A stretch of 64,000 bases of DNA from NCBI GenBank assembly GCA_026707665.1, contig JAPOWK010000037.1, forward strand, positions 1 to 64,000, in the 5' to 3' direction. Shown piece after piece: positions 62,815 through 64,000 of the stretch. How positions within the stretch are numbered: position 1 is the first letter of the stretch; each line of letters opens with the position of its first letter. The notes beneath the pieces were generated by a model. It searched no databases, was not told the DNA's origin, and was given only the letters and a program-made list of their open reading frames with translations. The DNA comes from Chloroflexota bacterium. Lineage in GTDB: Bacteria; Chloroflexota; Anaerolineae; Aggregatilineales; Phototrophicaceae. Position numbers and translations under genes: made by a program.

Positions 62815-63873
62815 TTACCCGATCGCTTCGAAGCCCTGCAAGTCGAGCTCCTCGGCAAAATGACAAGCCACCCAGCGATCCCTCCCGACTTCACGGACTG
62901 CCGGTGCTTCCTGTCGACAGCGCTCCTCGGCATAAGGGCAGCGCGGATGAAAATAGCATCCGCCCGGGGGATTGCTCGGATCGGCGACTTCCCCCGCGAG
63001 GCGTATTCGAACGCCCTTGTTCCGCAGGCGCGGATCCGGCTTGGGAACGGCCGACAGCAGCGCTTCGGTGTAGGGGTGCAGCGGGTTTCTGAAGAGATCT
63101 TCGGTCGCCGCCAATTCAACGATCTTGCCGACATACATCACAGCGACGCGATGGCTGATATGTTCCACGACGCTGAGGTCATGGGCGATGAACAGGTAAG
63201 TCAGGTCCAGCTCTTCCTGCAGATCTTGCAAGAGATTCAAAATCTGCGCCTGTACTGATACATCCAGGGCGGAGACCGCCTCGTCAGCCACAATCAGCCG
63301 CGGATTTAGGGCGAGCGCGCGCGCAATGCCGATTCGCTGCCGCTCGCCACCGCTGAATGCGTGCGGATATCGCCGGATGTATTCGGGCCGCAAGCCGACC
63401 CGCCTCAGCAACGCCGCCACCTGATCTTCCAATTCGGATCCGCTGGCGACCTGATTCACCTTGAGCGACTCGCCGACGATCTGCAGGATCGACAGTCGCG
63501 GATTCAAGGAAGAGAACGGATCCTGAAAGATCATGCGAATCTCGCGGCGGAAGGGCCTCAGATCACGGTTGTCCAATCCGGCTAAATCAATGCGCTCTCG
63601 CTCATCCGCCTGATACAGAATCTGACCGGATGTCGGCTCGTAAACGCGCACAATGCAGCGGCCCGTTGTCGTCTTGCCGCAACCGGATTCGCCTACGAGG
63701 CTGAGGGTTTCCCCCGGGCGGATATGAAAGCTGACATCGTTGACCGCTTTGACGAAACCGACCGTCCGGCGGAAGGCGCCCCGCCGAATGGGAAACTGCA
63801 TGTGGAGATTGCGAACCTCCAGCAGGGCTTCGACGCTGCTGTCCGCCGGCTTGATTCCAGTCTCGCTGTTCAA
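62815..63873 (-). CDS. Oligopeptide-type ABC ATPase, DppF/OppF family (third system)
   Basis: A 352-residue ATPase opening [20 protein letters not shown]. It has Walker A GESGCGKT, signature FSGGERQR, Walker [13 protein letters not shown] (DEA where most have DEP), FIAHDLSV and the C-terminal Cys cluster [14 protein letters not shown]. It uses TTG at 63873, overlapping the previous TGA (TTGA), with AAGGAA eight bases upstream. It belongs to a third oligopeptide/oligosaccharide system extending beyond the window. Confidence 0.9.
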   Translation of the reverse strand: MNSETGIKPADSSVEALLEVRNLHMQFPIRRGAFRRTVGFVKAVNDVSFHIRPGETLSLVGESGCGKTTTGRCIVRVYEPTSGQILYQADERERIDLAGLDNRDLRPFRREIRMIFQDPFSSLNPRLSILQIVGESLKVNQVASGSELEDQVAALLRRVGLRPEYIRRYPHAFSGGERQRIGIARALALNPRLIVADEAVSALDVSVQAQILNLLQDLQEELDLTYLFIAHDLSVVEHISHRVAVMYVGKIVELAATEDLFRNPLHPYTEALLSAVPKPDPRLRNKGVRIRLAGEVADPSNPPGGCYFHPRCPYAEERCRQEAPAVREVGRDRWVACHFAEELDLQGFEAIG

Positions 63874-64000
63874 GTTCGCATTTCCTTGTTGATCGGCGCT
63901 TCGTCAGCGGTCGCATAAAGCAGGCAGCGAACGCTGTGCTCGCCACCCAGCCTTTGGCGAGGCGGGTCTATTCGGTTGCACTGTTCAGCGATGAAGTCGT
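63870..64000 (-). CDS. Oligopeptide-type ABC ATPase, DppD family (partial, C-terminal end)
   Basis: The last 42 codons of a gene running off the right edge, read on the minus strand: [20 protein letters not shown], then [20 protein letters not shown] and RT before TGA at 63870-63872. The CNRIDPP and RCLLY elements are the end of the Dpp/Opp ATPase C-terminal domain. Only the tail is visible. Confidence 0.75.
   Translation of the reverse strand, partial: DFIAEQCNRIDPPRQRLGGEHSVRCLLYATADEAPINKEMRT

Noticed and set aside
1..64000. CRISPR array, tRNA or rRNA genes
   Set aside because: No regularly spaced direct repeats were found (the twin repeat at 47351 has only two units), no tRNA-like T-arm and anticodon arrangement, and no rRNA sequence was recognised on reading both strands by eye.

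Overview
The window is a GC-rich (roughly 58 %, by eye) bacterial chromosome segment, densely packed with uptake and catabolism genes. No rRNA, tRNA, transposase, phage gene or CRISPR array was seen. Gene content points to a heterotrophic Chloroflexota-like bacterium (Anaerolineae/Caldilineae type). The clues are many carbohydrate and oligopeptide ABC operons, solute-binding proteins with Sec or Tat signals and no obvious lipobox, a secreted SH3 protein with paired Cys motifs, and many small GC-rich palindromic repeats between genes. The phylum is inferred from style; no marker gene is present.

Layout. (1) 370-10155, minus strand: a carbohydrate ABC importer (binding protein, two permeases, the only MalK-type ATPase here), then an HpcH/HpaI-type aldolase, an Ldh-family oxidoreductase, a TIM-barrel isomerase, a zinc alcohol dehydrogenase and a BKACE-family enzyme. 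This looks like one sugar-acid catabolic operon. (2) 10600-26851, plus strand: a sugar importer without ATPase, a GH116 beta-glucosidase, a NodB-fold deacetylase, a complete oligopeptide/oligosaccharide ABC system (binding protein, permeases B and C, ATPases D and F) with an RraA-like gene, and a second Ldh plus aldolase pair. (3) 27245-31753: an acyltransferase, a Wzm/Wzt-type polysaccharide exporter, and a secreted SH3/Cys-repeat/HExxH protein. (4) 32013-41751: a Tat-exported sugar-binding protein, two permeases, a Gfo/Idh/MocA oxidoreductase, a ThuA-like protein, a GH127-like protein, an M19 dipeptidase-like protein, and two genes matching the two halves of plant Tm-1. (5) 42096-47327: a third ATPase-less sugar importer with a GH39-like glycosidase inside the operon.

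(6) 47328-48983: a sparse region with a small secreted Cys-rich gene and a small coiled-coil gene, each interrupted by an in-frame TAG, a one-TM protein, and strong hairpins. (7) 48984-60472: a second complete oligopeptide ABC system, a GatC/AtzG-like small protein with an amidase, a cytosolic class A beta-lactamase-fold protein, and a glutamine synthetase-like ligase overlapping an amidohydrolase (the two halves of fungal FluG). This looks like a pathway for an amide- or amine-bearing nutrient. (8) 60694-64000, minus strand: a large unassigned protein and the end of a third oligopeptide-type ABC operon.

Two themes run through the window. Three sugar importers lack their own ATPase and may share the MalK-type protein at 5187-6293. 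Each of the six binding-protein genes is followed, before the next gene of its operon, by a stem-loop-forming element, as in operons that keep binding-protein mRNA in excess of permease mRNA. The most unusual items are the two amber-interrupted small genes, the metalloprotease-like SH3 protein, and the enzyme-fold proteins of region 4 that appear to have lost canonical metal ligands.
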